A stretch of 44,471 bases of DNA from an uncultured Prevotella sp. (GTDB taxonomy: Bacteria > Bacteroidota > Bacteroidia > Bacteroidales > Bacteroidaceae). Position 1 is the stretch's first letter. Every line of letters begins with the position of its first letter. The translations under genes and the position numbers were made by a program. Under the pieces are notes generated by a model. The model was not told the origin of the DNA and ran no database searches. It saw only the letters and a list, made by a program, of their open reading frames with translations. Shown here one piece after another: positions 31,383 through 39,076 of this stretch. The DNA lies in contig CAJKDU010000020.1 of assembly GCA_905198745.1 (NCBI GenBank), forward strand, positions 1 to 44,471, in the 5' to 3' direction.

Positions 31383-32876
31383 TTAGAATTGAAAATAAAT
31401 GAAGGGCTGTATGCCGCTGCTCTTCACCTGAATGACAATGTAGATGACGGCTGTGATGAGCAAGGCACAAACCACCACGTTGGTGCGGCTGATAAGGCGG
31501 ATGATGCCGTCCTGCCAACTGTCGGGCAAATAGTGGCTCACGTAGCCGAAGCCCATGATGAGGAATATGTATTTGTAGCCGTCAAGAACTTGTGGCAACA
31601 ACTCCGGGTGGAAATCGGTGAATATCTGCTGTAGCATTGTCCAGCTGCCGGCGAAGGTGGTGTTGCGGAAGAAAATCCATGCCAGGCACACGAAGTGGAA
31701 GGTCAGGAATATGGCTCCCCACTTGCGCCAGCCTGTGGGCTCATAGTGCTTGGGGTGATGGAGCACCTCCTGGCTGAAATATTTGTGAAGGGCAAGTGCC
31801 GTGCCGTGCATGCCGCCCCAGAACACGAAGTTGAGGCTCGCACCGTGCCAAAGCCCGCCGAGGAGCATGGTGACGATGAGGTTCACGTATTGCCGAACCT
31901 TTCCCTTGCGGTTGCCGCCAAGCGAAATGTAGATGTAGTCGCGTATCCAGGTAGAGAGCGAGATGTGCCAGCGGCGCCAAAAGTCGGTGATGCTGGTGCT
32001 GCGGTAGGGGGCGTTGAAGTTGATGGGGAAGTGGAAACCCAGCAGCAGGGCAATGCCTATGGCCATGTCGCTGTAGCCGCTGAAGTCACAATATATCTGC
32101 ATGGCATAGCCATAGACGCCCAGCAGGTTCTCGATGCCGGAATACAGGGTGGGGTTGTCGAAGATGCGGTCCACGAAATTGAGCGAGATATAGTCGCTGA
32201 TAACGGCTTTCTTGAACAGACCGATGACAATGAAATACACTCCCTGGGCAAACATCATGCGGGTGATGCGGACAGGTTTGCTGATTTGCGGGGCAAAGTC
32301 GCTGGCTCGCACAATGGGACCTGCCACGAGCTGGGGAAAGAACGACACGTAGAAAGCATACTGCAGCAGGTTGGGCAGTGGCTTGAGCGAACCGCGGTAG
32401 ACGTCGATGGTGTAGCTCATGCTTTGGAACGTGAAGAAACTGATGCCCACGGGCAGGAAGATGTCCCACGGCTGGAAGTTGTGGCCAATCATCTGCGAGA
32501 GCATGCCGGCAAAGAAATTGGTGTATTTGAAGTAGCCGAGCAGTCCGAGGTCTATCAACAGGCTGAGCGTGACAAGGCGCTTGCCGAGCTTGCGGTTGTC
32601 GCGGTGGCGGTCAATGGCATGGGCTATGTAGAAGTCGGACGCGGTGACCACGGCAAGCAGAAAGAAGTACATGCCGCTGCTCTTGTAGTAGAAATAATAG
32701 GAGAAAAGCGTCACGAAGAGCAGCCGCGCATTGAACTTGCGCTGCAGCAACATATAGACAAGAGAGAAGCCAAGAAACAGCAGCAGGAACGTTCCGCTGC
32801 TGAAAATCATAGGCTCCTGTGGGTTGTAGCTGAGGGTGTGGATGAGGTTGGTGAGAATATCGCTGTTTGCGTTCAT
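31383..32876 (-). CDS. MBOAT family membrane O-acyltransferase (AlgI/DltB-like)
   Basis: The protein has 497 residues with about 11-12 membrane helices. Family hallmarks are FKYTNFF, SFFTFQSMSYTIDVYRG, FFPQLVAGPIVRASDF, FDFSGYSDMAIGIA-like DFSGYSDMAIG, and the catalytic His in LLGGLWHGASLNFVFWG (near 343), followed by GMHG. Such proteins move acetyl (or other acyl) groups from cytoplasmic donors through the membrane to an extracellular partner that acylates a cell-envelope glycan. The partner is very probably the SGNH protein encoded 25 bases upstream. A different start at the internal Met in QEPMIFSSGTF is possible. Confidence 0.93.
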   Translation of the reverse strand: MNANSDILTNLIHTLSYNPQEPMIFSSGTFLLLFLGFSLVYMLLQRKFNARLLFVTLFSYYFYYKSSGMYFFLLAVVTASDFYIAHAIDRHRDNRKLGKRLVTLSLLIDLGLLGYFKYTNFFAGMLSQMIGHNFQPWDIFLPVGISFFTFQSMSYTIDVYRGSLKPLPNLLQYAFYVSFFPQLVAGPIVRASDFAPQISKPVRITRMMFAQGVYFIVIGLFKKAVISDYISLNFVDRIFDNPTLYSGIENLLGVYGYAMQIYCDFSGYSDMAIGIALLLGFHFPINFNAPYRSTSITDFWRRWHISLSTWIRDYIYISLGGNRKGKVRQYVNLIVTMLLGGLWHGASLNFVFWGGMHGTALALHKYFSQEVLHHPKHYEPTGWRKWGAIFLTFHFVCLAWIFFRNTTFAGSWTMLQQIFTDFHPELLPQVLDGYKYIFLIMGFGYVSHYLPDSWQDGIIRLISRTNVVVCALLITAVIYIVIQVKSSGIQPFIYFQF

Positions 32877-32901
32877 CTTTTATTTATTCTTGTTTCTTTT
32901 G

Positions 32902-34278
32902 TTAATAGAAATCTTCGTAGCCAGCCATAAGCGACTTGTAGAATGATGTGGCGACGATTTTTCCTCCGCCGTACGACAGGTGGGTGTAGTCTTTGTTGGC
33001 CATGTTGCGGTCCACCAGTTTCTTCATGCTGCCTTTGCCCCCCATAGCCTTGAACAGGTCGAAGAAAGCCACGCCTGTTTCCGAAGCCATCAGCTTCTGG
33101 TAGGCACCGAGCTGTTCCACACCACGCATCGTGGTAATGCCTGAGGCAGTGCGCTCGTCACGGTCTGGCACGCTTACCACCAGGATGCTGGCATGAGGAT
33201 AGGCTTGCTTCATGATCTGCACCACCTTTTTCATGCGGTTGACATAAGTCTTGTAGATGGCTGCCGTATTGCGGCTGTTCACCACGTTGAGTCCGAAGTG
33301 CAGGATGATGAGATCGTAAGGACGCAGTCGGGCAAATTCTTTCAGGGTGTGCAGCGGAATGCTGGCAAGGGTGAATCCGGCGGAGCCGCGCATGCTGAAG
33401 TTGTCGAGCGTTACGCCCTGTCGTCCCTCAAGGGCAATGCCGTAGGCGAGGGTGCCAGAGCTGACGGAACGAAACTGGTGCTTGATGCTGTTCATCTGTC
33501 CCAGGGTCTCGTGCATCTGCACTTCGCCCGAACCGGCAATGGCCGTTGTCTCTGGGCCTGCACCGTTGACAGAAGTCTGAAGGTTGAAGCCGCCGGGCGT
33601 CTTGAAATACACCTTGGCGGAAGTCCATGTGGCGGTGAGCGGCTTGTACTTGGTGCCCTTGTTGGTCACCTGTGCGCCCTCTGACACATTGGTGTAGCGT
33701 TGGCTGATGCCTTCAAGAGCATGGTTGTAAGGCTTCTTCACAACCTCGTGTTCTGTCATGCCGCTGAACTGTTGTGATATGGTGCGTCGGTTGCGGATGA
33801 AGGGGCTGCCGCAGTCTACCCAGCCTGGCCCTACGCCGCCGAACTTCTGTTGGAGCATCTGTCGAAGGTCGCACGTCAGAATGTCGCCTTCGATAAAGGA
33901 GTCGCCATAGTAGGCAATGCGTACTGGGCGGTTCAGGTGCTTGCGGTTTTTCAGTGCCGCATAGAAATGGTTCATTTCGGGTGCCGATGCGCCATAGTCG
34001 TCGATCTCGGTCACACCAGGGTGCGGCTTCTTCACTTTGGGCTTTGACGGCTGACTGTCGGACGGCTTGTTGCCGCCGGCTTGCGCAAGCCGCTTGGGAG
34101 GTATTGGCTTGGGAATAATGTCTGTAACTTCAGTCTCTTGAGGCTTGATGACCTCGCTCAGAATGTTGACCGGGCGCAATTCTGTGCCGCTTACGGAGAG
34201 CGTGGGCAGCAGATGCATGAACAGCAGCAGAGACGTGATGATGGCTACCAATGTAAAGGTACGTGCTGAATCGTTCAT
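32902..34278 (-). CDS. SGNH/GDSL hydrolase-fold protein, MBOAT partner
   Basis: The protein has 458 residues. One N-terminal membrane helix (residues about 9-28) is followed by a Pro/Lys-rich linker (PKPIPPKRLAQ, KPKVKKPHPG) that could span the periplasm or peptidoglycan. The catalytic domain starts near residue 115 with IAYYGDSFIEGD (the nucleophile Ser in block I), has HFGLNVVNSRN (block III Asn) and ends with DYTHLS (the Asp-x-x-His dyad near 432). A beta-rich insert lies between blocks I and III. Pairing with an MBOAT gene is the layout of PatA/PatB, AlgI/AlgX and DltB/DltD-type systems, in which the SGNH protein puts the acyl group onto the polymer. The target polymer is unknown. Confidence 0.88.
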   Translation of the reverse strand: MNDSARTFTLVAIITSLLLFMHLLPTLSVSGTELRPVNILSEVIKPQETEVTDIIPKPIPPKRLAQAGGNKPSDSQPSKPKVKKPHPGVTEIDDYGASAPEMNHFYAALKNRKHLNRPVRIAYYGDSFIEGDILTCDLRQMLQQKFGGVGPGWVDCGSPFIRNRRTISQQFSGMTEHEVVKKPYNHALEGISQRYTNVSEGAQVTNKGTKYKPLTATWTSAKVYFKTPGGFNLQTSVNGAGPETTAIAGSGEVQMHETLGQMNSIKHQFRSVSSGTLAYGIALEGRQGVTLDNFSMRGSAGFTLASIPLHTLKEFARLRPYDLIILHFGLNVVNSRNTAAIYKTYVNRMKKVVQIMKQAYPHASILVVSVPDRDERTASGITTMRGVEQLGAYQKLMASETGVAFFDLFKAMGGKGSMKKLVDRNMANKDYTHLSYGGGKIVATSFYKSLMAGYEDFY

Positions 34279-34321
34279 TGTTCGTTCTTATTATTAAATG
34301 TATTATCCTGTTCGGCGTTTT

Positions 34322-35104
34322 TTATCTGATGCCGCGGGCTTTGTAGATACGTTCCTTGGCCTCGTTGATTTCCTGAAACTTTCTTTCCGCGGCACGGCGC
34401 ACGTCTTCTCCCAATGTGGCTACACGGTCGGGATGGTGCTTGAGGGCCATCTTGCGGTAGGCATTTTTCACCTCTTCGTCTGTAGCAGAAGGCGAAATCT
34501 CGAGCACCTTGTAGGCAGACTCAAGGTCGTTGTGGTTGAGGTTGAAGATGGAGTCCACCTCTTGGGCACTGAGCCGCATGCCCATAGCAATCTGCCGGAT
34601 GGCATCAATTTCTTCCTTGCTCACGTGTCCGTCTGCCTGGGCTATCATGGCAAGAAAATTGAGCAACTGGAGGCGCTGGCCATAGTCCATGTTGTCGGCA
34701 ATCTGATTGGCACTTTGTAGCACTGCGTTGCCGAAGGCTCCAGGTTGCCGGGCATCCATCTTTTTCTGTTCTTCAAATATCTTGAGGAGTATGTCGTTGC
34801 CCTGCTGTTCGGCAGCAGAACCGAAGTTGTTCCGCAAAAAGTTCCGCACACATTCCATCTCGGAATGCATCACTCTTCCGTCAGCCTTGATGACATAGGC
34901 AGAGAGTACAAGGAGAGAGAAAAAGAAAGAGTTGCGCTGCCCCTCGGCTTCGCGTTGAGCGTCGTTGAAAACGTTGTTGTCGGGAGTGTTCACATGGTCC
35001 AGACCTTTCTCAAAAAGCGAACCGAGAAAGATGCCGGCGAGGGCTCCGAGTGGACCTGCAGTCATGAATCCCAGGAAACCTCCAATCCATTTTCCTATTG
35101 CCAT
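34322..35104 (-). CDS. TerB-DnaJ (DjlA-like) co-chaperone
   Basis: The protein has 260 residues. A Gly/Ala-rich N-terminal hydrophobic segment (IGGFLGFMTAGPLGALAGIFLGSLF) probably inserts in the membrane. It is followed by a TerB-like helical domain (VLSAYVIKADGRVMHSEMECVRNFL, AMIAQADGHVSKEEIDAIRQIA) and a C-terminal J domain with HHPDRV (the HPD motif near residue 225). This order matches DjlA, a membrane-bound partner of DnaK. It lies 43 bases upstream of the SGNH gene on the same strand. Confidence 0.92.
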   Translation of the reverse strand: MAIGKWIGGFLGFMTAGPLGALAGIFLGSLFEKGLDHVNTPDNNVFNDAQREAEGQRNSFFFSLLVLSAYVIKADGRVMHSEMECVRNFLRNNFGSAAEQQGNDILLKIFEEQKKMDARQPGAFGNAVLQSANQIADNMDYGQRLQLLNFLAMIAQADGHVSKEEIDAIRQIAMGMRLSAQEVDSIFNLNHNDLESAYKVLEISPSATDEEVKNAYRKMALKHHPDRVATLGEDVRRAAERKFQEINEAKERIYKARGIR

Positions 35105-35155
35105 ATCGTGTCTTGTTTGTTGAGTTTTATTACCTTTTATGATTGTACAAAATTG

Positions 35156-35605
35156 TCAAATATTATCGTAGTCGGGAATGTCTTCCATAAAGGTGTAGGT
35201 TTGATGGTCATAATCCATCTTGCAGCAGTAGCTTTCCATTCCGTTGCTCACCACCAGATAGTCTACTTTCAGAAGAAGATTGTAGGCGGAAATCTGGTCG
35301 AAAACCTTCTGCGTGAGTTTGATGGTAGGCGCCTTGTATTCCACAATCATTCGCGGACGTAACATTCGGTCGTAGAGCACGCTGTCTGCGCGAAGGGTCT
35401 TTTCGCCAACATGAAGTTTCACCTCGTTGGCGAGCAGCCCTGTAGGGTAGTGCTTGTGCTCAATCAAAAAGTGTACGAAGTGTTGCCTAACCCATTCCTC
35501 AGGTGTGAGCGCCACGAATTTCTTTCTCAAAACGTCAAGAATTGTGGGCTTCTCCCTTGTTCCACCTATTTTTATTGGATAACTTGGTAGGTTTAATCGA
35601 TACAT
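35156..35605 (-). CDS. HsdR N-terminal-like nuclease domain protein
   Basis: The protein has 149 residues from the ATG at 35605; a longer frame to 35659 would cross its own promoter. TPEEWVRQHFVHFLIEHKHYP is typical of the type I restriction R protein N-terminal family. LRADSVLY and PRMIVEYKAP supply the Asp and Glu-x-Lys of a PD-(D/E)XK nuclease. No helicase, methylase or specificity subunit is nearby, so this is a stand-alone domain, not a restriction system. It is divergent from holA with overlapping promoters and 51 bases upstream of the TerB-DnaJ gene. A role in DNA or RNA maintenance is plausible but unproven. Confidence 0.87.
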   Translation of the reverse strand: MYRLNLPSYPIKIGGTREKPTILDVLRKKFVALTPEEWVRQHFVHFLIEHKHYPTGLLANEVKLHVGEKTLRADSVLYDRMLRPRMIVEYKAPTIKLTQKVFDQISAYNLLLKVDYLVVSNGMESYCCKMDYDHQTYTFMEDIPDYDNI

Positions 35606-35610
35606 TTTTG

Positions 35611-35618
35611 TACTTTTG
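35611..35618 (+). promoter_or_regulatory. -7 box of holA
   Basis: TACTTTTG matches TAnnTTTG. The upstream box is weak (TTGG at 35584-35587, spacing 23). It would give a leader of about 200 bases before the ATG at 35833. Confidence 0.6.
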
Positions 35619-35629
35619 CATTTGGGATG

Positions 35630-35660
35630 CAAAGTTAGTAGAATTTGGAATAATGGCAAA
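35630..35660 (-). promoter_or_regulatory. Promoter of the HsdR-N-like gene
   Basis: On the minus strand, TTTG (35657-35660), a 19-base spacer and TAACTTTG (35630-35637). It overlaps the holA transcript start region on the other strand. Confidence 0.8.
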
Positions 35661-35832
35661 ACAAAAGCATATTTATTCTTTTCTACAGCAGTCTTTTACA
35701 CCTTATTATATATATGGAGCTCACCGAGAGCTATACCTTCTTTATATAGTAGGTAAAAGAACGCTTCAAAATTTCGATATTTCGACCGACCTATCGAGTT
35801 GCTTCCAAAAACGCGAATTATGGACATTTAAT

Positions 35833-36876
35833 ATGGTGGAAAAAAGACAAGGCGGCACTACTTATGCCTCAATCATGAAAGATTTAAAGGCTGAAAAGTA
35901 TTTGCCGATTTATATTCTGATGGGTGACGAGTCTTATTATATTGATAAGATTGCGGACTTTATCACCGAGCATGCTCTTCAGAATGAGGAGAAAGACTTC
36001 GATCTTTCTGTGGTTTTTGGTTCGGATGTTACGGTCAAGCAGGTCATCGACTTGGCAAGACGATACCCTATGATGGCCAACCGTCAAGTGGTGGTAGTTA
36101 AAGAGGCGCAAAACTTGAAGAACACGGAGGCATTGGAGACATACCTGAAAAATCCAATGATGTCTACTGTTTTAGTGTGGTGCCACAAAAATGGAACTAT
36201 GGACCGAAGGAAGAAGTCGTCAGCTTCTGCCATAGCACTGGCTTCTCAGATAGGAGTTGTCTTTGAAAGCAAAAAGTTGCGCGATCGTGAATTGCCAGCT
36301 TTCATCTCTGCCTATCTTAAGGCCCATCGTGCAACGATAGAAGAAAAGGCTGCGCTGATGATTGCCGATCATGTAGGTGCAGACTTGAGTCGCCTGACTT
36401 CAGAACTGGACAAGTTGCTTGTTTCTTTTGCTGATGGTGATAGGAGAGTGACTCCCGAAATAGTGGAGCGTCAGATTGGAGTGAGTAAAGATTTCAATGC
36501 TTTTGAATTGAAGAATGCCATTATCAACAAGAACGTTTTTAAGGCTAATCAGATAATCAAATATTTTGACACTAATCCTAAAGCTGGTACTCTTTACTCG
36601 TTTCTCCCGATGCTCTTCAAATATTTCCAGAATTTGATGATCGCCTATTATTCACCTAATAGAGGCAACGAAACAGAGCTTCAGAAATTTCTGGAATTGC
36701 CTTCTCCTTGGGCAGTGAAAGACTACATCACAGGCATGAGAAATTACCCGGCTTTGAAAACTATGCAGATAATCTATAAGATTAGAGAAATAGATGCCAA
36801 AAGTAAGGGCCTTGACAATCCAAATACGAGTGGGGGAGAGCTAATGAAGGAGCTAATTTTCTTCATTTTGCATTGA
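35833..36876 (+). CDS. holA: DNA polymerase III delta subunit
   Basis: The protein has 347 residues from the ATG at 35833, which gives the usual family length; the frame is open upstream to 35542, but the extra residues are not family-like. YLPIYILMGDESYYIDKIADFI is the typical N-terminal HolA block, and KDFDLSVVFGSDVTVKQVIDLARRYPMMANRQVVVVKEAQ follows. The C-terminal domain includes KNAIINKNVFKANQIIKYFD and LPMLFKYFQNLM. Delta is the wrench that opens the sliding clamp within the clamp loader. The long leader (about 35625-35832) encodes no obvious peptide. A very strong terminator follows. Confidence 0.95.
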   Translation: MVEKRQGGTTYASIMKDLKAEKYLPIYILMGDESYYIDKIADFITEHALQNEEKDFDLSVVFGSDVTVKQVIDLARRYPMMANRQVVVVKEAQNLKNTEALETYLKNPMMSTVLVWCHKNGTMDRRKKSSASAIALASQIGVVFESKKLRDRELPAFISAYLKAHRATIEEKAALMIADHVGADLSRLTSELDKLLVSFADGDRRVTPEIVERQIGVSKDFNAFELKNAIINKNVFKANQIIKYFDTNPKAGTLYSFLPMLFKYFQNLMIAYYSPNRGNETELQKFLELPSPWAVKDYITGMRNYPALKTMQIIYKIREIDAKSKGLDNPNTSGGELMKELIFFILH

Positions 36877-36897
36877 TTTTACCCTTTTCTCATTCTA

Positions 36898-36945
36898 TTT
36901 TAAGCCTAAAAAAGCGCTCCAATGGGGCGCTTTTTTAGGCTTAAA
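36898..36945. terminator. Strong bidirectional terminator after holA
   Basis: TTTAAGCCTAAAAAAGCGC (36898-36916) and GCGCTTTTTTAGGCTTAAA (36927-36945) form a perfect 19-base-pair hairpin with a loop of about 10 bases. It lies 22 bases after the holA stop. Confidence 0.92.
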
Positions 36946-37387
36946 GTGTTCATTCTAAACGGCTTTACTCATTTTCAAAGCCTTCAAAATTAGCGTTTTT
37001 TCGTCCTTCAAAGCCGTTGTTCGGGATAATGGGAAAAATGAAAAAAATGACCTTTATGACGATTCTAATATTTAGAGTTAACAAATAGTGACATTTAATA
37101 GTTTAAATACGAAAACACAAATCGTAAACACGAGTGAACTTGATTTAATTATTTAAATGTCTAAATGTGAATTATATGACTTGTTTGAATTTGTGATATA
37201 GGATTTGAAGTTTTTAATAATACACATTTTTAAACGTGAATGGATTATTATTCACAATAAAAGATTATCGGTAAATATCTGTAAATCAGTATTTAAGTGC
37301 TAAGTTGCTCTTCTTTAAAATTAAAAATGTCACCAAGAAACGATATACAATAGCGCATATGTATAGATTTAAACGCAGTGTATTAAT

Positions 37388-37495
37388 ATGTAACATGTCA
37401 AAAACCAATTAGTTACATACGTTCGTTAAATCTAAGTATATATCCCTATATAAAGGGGGATTATTATATTTGTGAATGTAAACAGTGTTACATGT
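37388..37495. promoter_or_regulatory. Candidate operator region (GTTACAT motifs)
   Basis: ATGTAACATGT (37388-37398), GTTACAT (37412-37418), ATGTAAAC (37476-37483) and TGTTACATGT (37486-37495) form two inverted arrangements: ATGTAAC, 17 bases, GTTACAT; and ATGTAA, 5 bases, GTTACAT. They lie 100-200 bases before the XRE promoter and could be its autoregulatory sites. Confidence 0.4.
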
Positions 37496-37568
37496 GTTTG
37501 ATGGTTTATGATTTTAAATATCTATATATGTGAATATGAAATTAACAAAGATAAAATACATACACATA

Positions 37569-37600
37569 TTTGTATATTTCAAAAAAACGATTTACCTTTG
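37569..37600 (+). promoter_or_regulatory. Promoter of the XRE regulator
   Basis: TTTG (37569-37572), a 20-base spacer and TACCTTTG (37593-37600), 55 bases before the ATG at 37656. It supports the internal start. Confidence 0.85.
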
Positions 37601-37655
37601 TAAAACTTTTCAGAAACGGGGCTTAAAGAGCCCAAATGACAACTTAGTACTAAAA

Positions 37656-38138
37656 ATGAAAGACAGAATCAAACAATTGATGGAGAGTCAGAACATGACT
37701 CAGCAGGCGTTCGCAAACTTCATTGATATCTCAACAGCATCGTTGAGTGGCATACTCACAGGACGCACCAAGCCGACCCTTAATACTGTCGAGGCTATTC
37801 GGAAGAGTTTTCCCACAATCAATATAGAATGGCTCATGTTTGGCACGGGGGAAATGTTTGCCGATGGAGAGGCTCCAGACACAGCTGCAGCCAACCATGA
37901 GATTGCTGACAAGGAAGAGAAGGAAGCAACGCTCGACTTTGGTATGGATTTGGATCAGGCCGACAAGGCATCATCAATAGACACTCAGGACAAGCCTTCT
38001 TCAAAGTGTGTGGTTTCTACACCCAATCCTAACATCATTCCGGCAGTTAAATATATTGACAAACCTCAGCGTCATATAACCGAAATTCGAGTCTATTTCG
38101 ATGACTTGACGTTTGAAACTTTTGTGCCCGAGAAGTAA
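37656..38138 (+). CDS. XRE-family helix-turn-helix regulator
   Basis: The protein has 160 residues from the ATG at 37656. An upstream frame to 37530 is AT-rich leader and contains the promoter. Residues 1-65 are a Cro/CI-type HTH (IKQLMESQNMTQQAFANFIDISTASLSGILTGRTKPTLNTVEAI). The middle is acidic and low-complexity. The end, PQRHITEIRVYFDDLTFETFVPE, is a short beta motif that I recognise as recurring in Bacteroidetes HTH proteins, of unknown function. There are no phage genes around it. It is preceded by an unusually long AT-rich region with repeated GTTACAT motifs, so self-regulation is likely. Confidence 0.88.
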   Translation: MKDRIKQLMESQNMTQQAFANFIDISTASLSGILTGRTKPTLNTVEAIRKSFPTINIEWLMFGTGEMFADGEAPDTAAANHEIADKEEKEATLDFGMDLDQADKASSIDTQDKPSSKCVVSTPNPNIIPAVKYIDKPQRHITEIRVYFDDLTFETFVPEK

Positions 38139-38158
38139 CGGGTCTGATTTATTTTTAT

Positions 38159-38166
38159 TACTTTTG
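38159..38166 (+). promoter_or_regulatory. Probable -7 box of pyrK-pyrD
   Basis: TACTTTTG fits TAnnTTTG; no clear TTTG lies 20 bases upstream. It would give a leader of about 125 bases before pyrK. Confidence 0.55.
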
Positions 38167-38182
38167 CAGGGATGTGCTGTTT

Positions 38183-38265
38183 GTAATGCGTGTGTAACGT
38201 TGGGGTATTGTATCCGGATACACTCCAGAACCCCAAATACACAAGTAGGCAACGTGCATTATAGT
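38183..38265 (+). promoter_or_regulatory. Structured leader of pyrK
   Basis: Nested inverted repeats: TAATGC (38184-38189) with GCATTA near 38258-38263, TTGGGGT (38200-38206) with ACCCCAA (38230-38236), and the perfect 14-base palindrome TGTATCCGGATACA (38209-38222) at the centre. The element lies between the likely transcription start and pyrK, so it may be an RNA control element or a protein-binding site. Confidence 0.5.
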
Positions 38266-38299
38266 GCGGCTATTTATATTGAATAATGTTATATATAAA

Positions 38300-39076
38300 A
38301 TGAAAAAATACATTTTGGACCTGACCGTATCGTCCGTAGAGCGTGTGAATGAGAAGTACGTTCTCCTACGTCTGACAGATACCAAGCCTTTGCCGGAGAT
38401 GAATCCCGGTCAGTTTGTGGAGGTGAGAGTGGACGACTCGCCAACAACATTTTTGCGTCGTCCTATTTCCATCAACCATGTGGACTATGTTCATAATGAA
38501 CTTTGGCTTCTTGTTGCCACCATTGGTGACGGTACGCGCAGCCTTGGGCGCTTGAAAAAAGGGGATGCGCTTAATTGTGTGTTGCCGCTTGGAAATGGCT
38601 TCACCATGCCCTCTCGTGCCGATGAACGCATTTTGCTGGTTGGCGGTGGTGTGGGTGTAGCTCCGCTTCTCTATTTCGGCGAACGTATCAAGGCCATGGG
38701 GGGTAAGCCTGTTTTCTTGTTGGGAGCCCGTACTGCCAAGGATTTGCTTGAGATGGATCTGTTCCGGTCTGTGGGTGATGTCTACGTTACCACAGAAGAT
38801 GGAAGTGAAGGTGAGACAGGTTTTGTCACCAACCATTCCATTCTTTCACGTGAGAAGTTTGACCGTATCTCTACTTGCGGTCCCAAGCCAATGATGATGG
38901 CTGTGGCCCGTTTCGCCACTTCGGCTAGTGTAGAGTGTGAGGCCTCGCTTGAGAATATGATGGCGTGCGGATTGGGCGCTTGCCTTTGTTGTGTGGAGAA
39001 AACTACAGAGGGCAATTTGTGTGTGTGTAAGGAAGGTCCAGTGTTTAATATTCGGAAGTTGTTATGGCAGAATTAA
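38300..39076 (+). CDS. pyrK: Dihydroorotate dehydrogenase electron-transfer subunit
   Basis: The protein has 258 residues from the ATG at 38300 (an upstream ATG at 38264 would add 12 residues). FLRRPISINHV is the FAD-binding motif; LLVGGGVGVAPLLYFGERI binds the pyridine nucleotide; CGPKPMM is the usual late block. ACGLGACLCCVEKTTEGNLCVCKEGPVF provides the four cysteines for the 2Fe-2S cluster near residue 222. It passes electrons from PyrD to NAD+. It overlaps pyrD by 13 bases, so the two subunits are translationally coupled. Confidence 0.95.
   Translation: MKKYILDLTVSSVERVNEKYVLLRLTDTKPLPEMNPGQFVEVRVDDSPTTFLRRPISINHVDYVHNELWLLVATIGDGTRSLGRLKKGDALNCVLPLGNGFTMPSRADERILLVGGGVGVAPLLYFGERIKAMGGKPVFLLGARTAKDLLEMDLFRSVGDVYVTTEDGSEGETGFVTNHSILSREKFDRISTCGPKPMMMAVARFATSASVECEASLENMMACGLGACLCCVEKTTEGNLCVCKEGPVFNIRKLLWQN

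Larger units (their letters stand above)
36877..37655. other. Long AT-rich regulatory gap
   Basis: 779 bases without a supported gene. It begins with the holA terminator, then has AACGGCTTT/AAAGCCGTT inverted motifs around 36959-37018 and a very AT-rich stretch from about 37060. GTTACAT/ATGTAAC motifs occur at 37388-37398, 37412-37418 and 37476-37495, upstream of the promoter of the XRE regulator. Nothing else is recognised. Confidence 0.6.

Noticed and set aside
31695..32930. A 411-codon plus-strand frame
   Set aside because: Antisense to the MBOAT gene, and composition (Val/Glu/His-rich) is that of a shadow frame.
35156..35605. Part of a type I restriction system
   Set aside because: Only the N-terminal nuclease-like domain is present; no helicase, methylase or specificity gene.
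35654..35832. N-terminal extension of holA or a leader peptide (MAKQKHIYSFLQQ...)
   Set aside because: In frame with holA, but it has no family similarity and would make the protein about 60 residues too long; kept as leader sequence.
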